A DNA stretch of 64,000 nt from a bacterium (GTDB lineage: Bacteria; Desulfobacterota; DSWW01): positions 30,993-94,992 of the forward strand of contig JANQFG010000058.1 in assembly GCA_028277985.1 (NCBI GenBank), written 5' to 3'. Below the pieces are notes generated by a model. The model was not told the origin of the DNA and ran no database searches. It saw only the letters and a list, made by a program, of their open reading frames with translations. Each line of letters opens with the position of its first letter. Position 1 is the first letter of the stretch. Shown piece after piece: positions 62,376 to 64,000 of the stretch. A program made the translations under genes and the position numbers.

Positions 62376-63698
62376 ATGATGAGGCTCCGCCACCCGCACC
62401 TTCACCCTCACGCTGTCCTATTGCTGCTCGTACTCCTGCTTGATTTCCAACTCGATGCTCATGCGCAGCAGACGGTCCTCTGCACCGGCAAGGGACCGGA
62501 ACTGCAATTCAACGAGACCGTGGTCCTGCCGAAGGGAGAAGGCGAGTTCGTCACCGTTCGACACATCGTGATCGGGGGCAGCAATCAGGTGATCGGGAAG
62601 AAGCTCGCCGAGATCGCGAGAGAGCGTTACCGCGTCCGGCCGGTGAAGAACCCGGATCCGATCTACGGCAAGGCACGTCTGGGCTATATGGAGCGCAACT
62701 ATCCGATCCTGTTCGAGAGGATGAAGGGCGTGGCCCAGGCGTTCGGCATCGATCCGGCCGACGGGAGCGTCGACATAAGCTCTCTTCCGTACAATTTCGG
62801 CCCCCCCGCCTCCTGCTCGATGATCTGTTTTCCGGGCAGCACCACGGACACGGGGCACGGGCTCATCGTGCGCAGCATGGACTACTCGAATGGAACGTTG
62901 AGCGAGATGCTCGGGCAGAAGCCTCACCCGGCTGAGAAGGACATCTTCTCGGAGCCCTATGTAATGGAGGTGTACCCGGACAAGGGCTATCCATCCCTGT
63001 ACATGTCCTGTGCGGATCTGCTCAGCGGTGCGTGGGACGGCATCAATTCGGAAGGGCTCTGCGTGTTCGGGCTGGTCGATCTTGGGCGCCCGAAGAATCT
63101 GGTGGTCACCTCCGGCACCCGGGTCATCGGATTGCACCCGCCGCAAATCATGCGCCTGCTCCTCGACACGTGCGCCAACGTGGAGGAGGCGAAGATCGCC
63201 ATGCTGGAGAATCGAATCTACGATGTGGCGCAGGGTATCCACTACCTGGTGGCGGATCGCCACGGAAACTCTTTCATCTTCGAAGTGAACCATATGGACC
63301 AGCAGGCCTACATCACCGATGGCGGGGGAAAGCCACAGGTCATGACGAACAGCCCGGTGTGGGCACTACCACCGCCCGAGAAATACCCGACCCGGTTCGA
63401 CGACGAATACGACAGCCTGTATCGCTATCAGGTTCTTGAGAACCTCTTGAAGGAGCACGAGGGGAAATACACGTTTTCATTCATGGTGAAGGCGAACGAA
63501 AAGGTATTCCCAAGAAAGGATACATCCAGTCTCGGAGGAGGGCCGGCCATGACGCTGCGGCCGGTCTGGCAGGTCGTGTACGATCAGACCGAAGTGTCCA
63601 TGAAGATCCGGTTCTGGCTCAAGGACGGTGGAAGCGACGGAGAGGGCCGCTCGGAGCTTGTGATGAGTGATTGGTTCGATTTTGCACTATCCAGGTAG
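62376..63698 (+). CDS. Exported C45/choloylglycine-type Ntn hydrolase
   Basis: A 440-residue protein with a signal peptide (LLLLVLLLDFQLDAHA). The mature domain matches the acyl-CoA:6-aminopenicillanate acyltransferase/linear amide hydrolase group. Cys147 in PPASCSMICF is the likely N-terminal nucleophile after self-cleavage, and GLIVRSMDYS carries the Arg and Asp that sit beside it. Further family features are GINSEGLCVFG and VADRHGNSFIFEVN. It would hydrolyse an amide bond, releasing a fatty or other acid, in the periplasm. AAGGAGGAG precedes the ATG. A CoA ligase gene begins 15 bases after it, suggesting that the freed acid is activated. The substrate is unknown. Confidence 0.83.
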   Translation: MMRLRHPHLHPHAVLLLLVLLLDFQLDAHAQQTVLCTGKGPELQFNETVVLPKGEGEFVTVRHIVIGGSNQVIGKKLAEIARERYRVRPVKNPDPIYGKARLGYMERNYPILFERMKGVAQAFGIDPADGSVDISSLPYNFGPPASCSMICFPGSTTDTGHGLIVRSMDYSNGTLSEMLGQKPHPAEKDIFSEPYVMEVYPDKGYPSLYMSCADLLSGAWDGINSEGLCVFGLVDLGRPKNLVVTSGTRVIGLHPPQIMRLLLDTCANVEEAKIAMLENRIYDVAQGIHYLVADRHGNSFIFEVNHMDQQAYITDGGGKPQVMTNSPVWALPPPEKYPTRFDDEYDSLYRYQVLENLLKEHEGKYTFSFMVKANEKVFPRKDTSSLGGGPAMTLRPVWQVVYDQTEVSMKIRFWLKDGGSDGEGRSELVMSDWFDFALSR

Positions 63699-63713
63699 AG
63701 AGGAGGAAGTGCC

Positions 63714-64000
63714 ATGCGAGTGAATATCGGAGGACTTCTGACCAAGCGGGCTTTCATGACCCCTGACCGGGAAGCTCTGGTTTGCGAAAGCGTCCGACGC
63801 ACTTTCAGGCAGCTGAACGAGCGGGCGAACCGGCTGGCGAATACGATGAAAGCCCTGGGCGTGACCCATGGCGACCGGGTCGGGATGCTCGCCCTGAACG
63901 AACCGGAATACTTCGACATGTATTTCGGCCTGGGCAAGATCGGTGCGATCCTTGTCCCCCTCAACCACCGTCTGGCAGGGCCGGAGCTTCAGTACATCCT
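63714..64000 (+). CDS. AMP-dependent acyl-CoA synthetase (3' partial)
   Basis: The frame opens with ATG at 63714 behind GAGAGGAGG and runs off the window after 95 codons. It reads like the N-terminus of ANL-family ligases: FMTPDREALVC, RTFRQLNERANRLANTMKAL, GVTHGDRVGMLALNEPEYF, then KIGAILVPLNHRLAGPEL. The catalytic P-loop lies beyond the end. It follows the C45-type hydrolase gene by 15 bases and is probably in the same transcript. This is the fourth acid-activating enzyme in the window. Confidence 0.88.
   Translation, partial: MRVNIGGLLTKRAFMTPDREALVCESVRRTFRQLNERANRLANTMKALGVTHGDRVGMLALNEPEYFDMYFGLGKIGAILVPLNHRLAGPELQYI

Overview
This 64 kb window looks like a chromosomal segment of a strictly anaerobic, Gram-negative, GC-rich bacterium, most plausibly a Desulfobacterota (Deltaproteobacteria) relative. 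That placement is inferred from gene content: oxygen-sensitive Fe-S and molybdenum enzymes, 4-hydroxybutyryl-CoA dehydratase, many acyl-CoA genes, lipoproteins, an outer-membrane-type acyltransferase and large hybrid kinases. I saw no rRNA, tRNA, CRISPR array, prophage or insertion sequence. Most neighbouring genes are tightly packed with good ribosome binding sites.

Region 1 (1-17327, + strand) is the most interesting part. It is a long catabolic cluster: a flavoprotein, a TetR regulator, a QueG/reductive-dehalogenase-like Fe-S protein, an acyl-CoA synthetase, a MaoC hydratase pair, an acyl-CoA dehydrogenase, a thiolase-fold protein without the thiolase cysteines, a DUF35 protein, two tandem shortened Old Yellow Enzymes, a dienoyl-CoA-isomerase-like crotonase, an iron-sulfur flavoprotein, an amidohydrolase, and a transhydroxylase-like molybdoenzyme with its Fe-S subunit. 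The synthetase would activate an acid. The dehydrogenase, MaoC pair and thiolase-like/DUF35 proteins resemble the mycobacterial igr module (ChsE/ChsH1-ChsH2/Ltp2), which removes a branched side chain by retro-aldol cleavage. The isomerase and OYEs could handle unsaturated intermediates, and the Mo enzyme could move or remove a hydroxyl group. The substrate is unknown; a branched or cyclic (steroid-, terpenoid- or phenol-like) acid is a guess.

Region 2 (17771-33708) holds a minus-strand operon (class III aminotransferase, FGGY kinase, class II aldolase, metallo-beta-lactamase sulfatase-like protein) divergent from a MalT/LuxR-type regulator. Next come a minus-strand unit (beta-hydroxyacid dehydrogenase, CoA ligase, secreted sulfatase) and a divergent + strand pair (sulfatase-like lipoprotein, LpxL-like acyltransferase). 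Three sulfatase-type enzymes here suggest use of sulfate esters.

Region 3 (33745-40787, - strand) carries a small lipoprotein overlapping an MscS channel, a PlsC-like acyltransferase, a cation/proton antiporter, and 4-hydroxybutyryl-CoA dehydratase overlapping a small CGGC protein.

Region 4 (40927-55714) has two tandem hybrid histidine kinases, a ZIP metal transporter, a DAO-family oxidoreductase divergent from a GH172/DUF2961 protein, a short glycosyltransferase-like remnant, an FKBP isomerase, a radical SAM protein and a ketopantoate-reductase-like enzyme.

Region 5 (55845-64000) encodes a cysteine-rich repeat surface protein and a secreted gingipain-like C25 peptidase (- strand), then an ADP-forming acyl-CoA synthetase alpha-type protein, an exported C45-type Ntn hydrolase and the start of another CoA ligase (+ strand).
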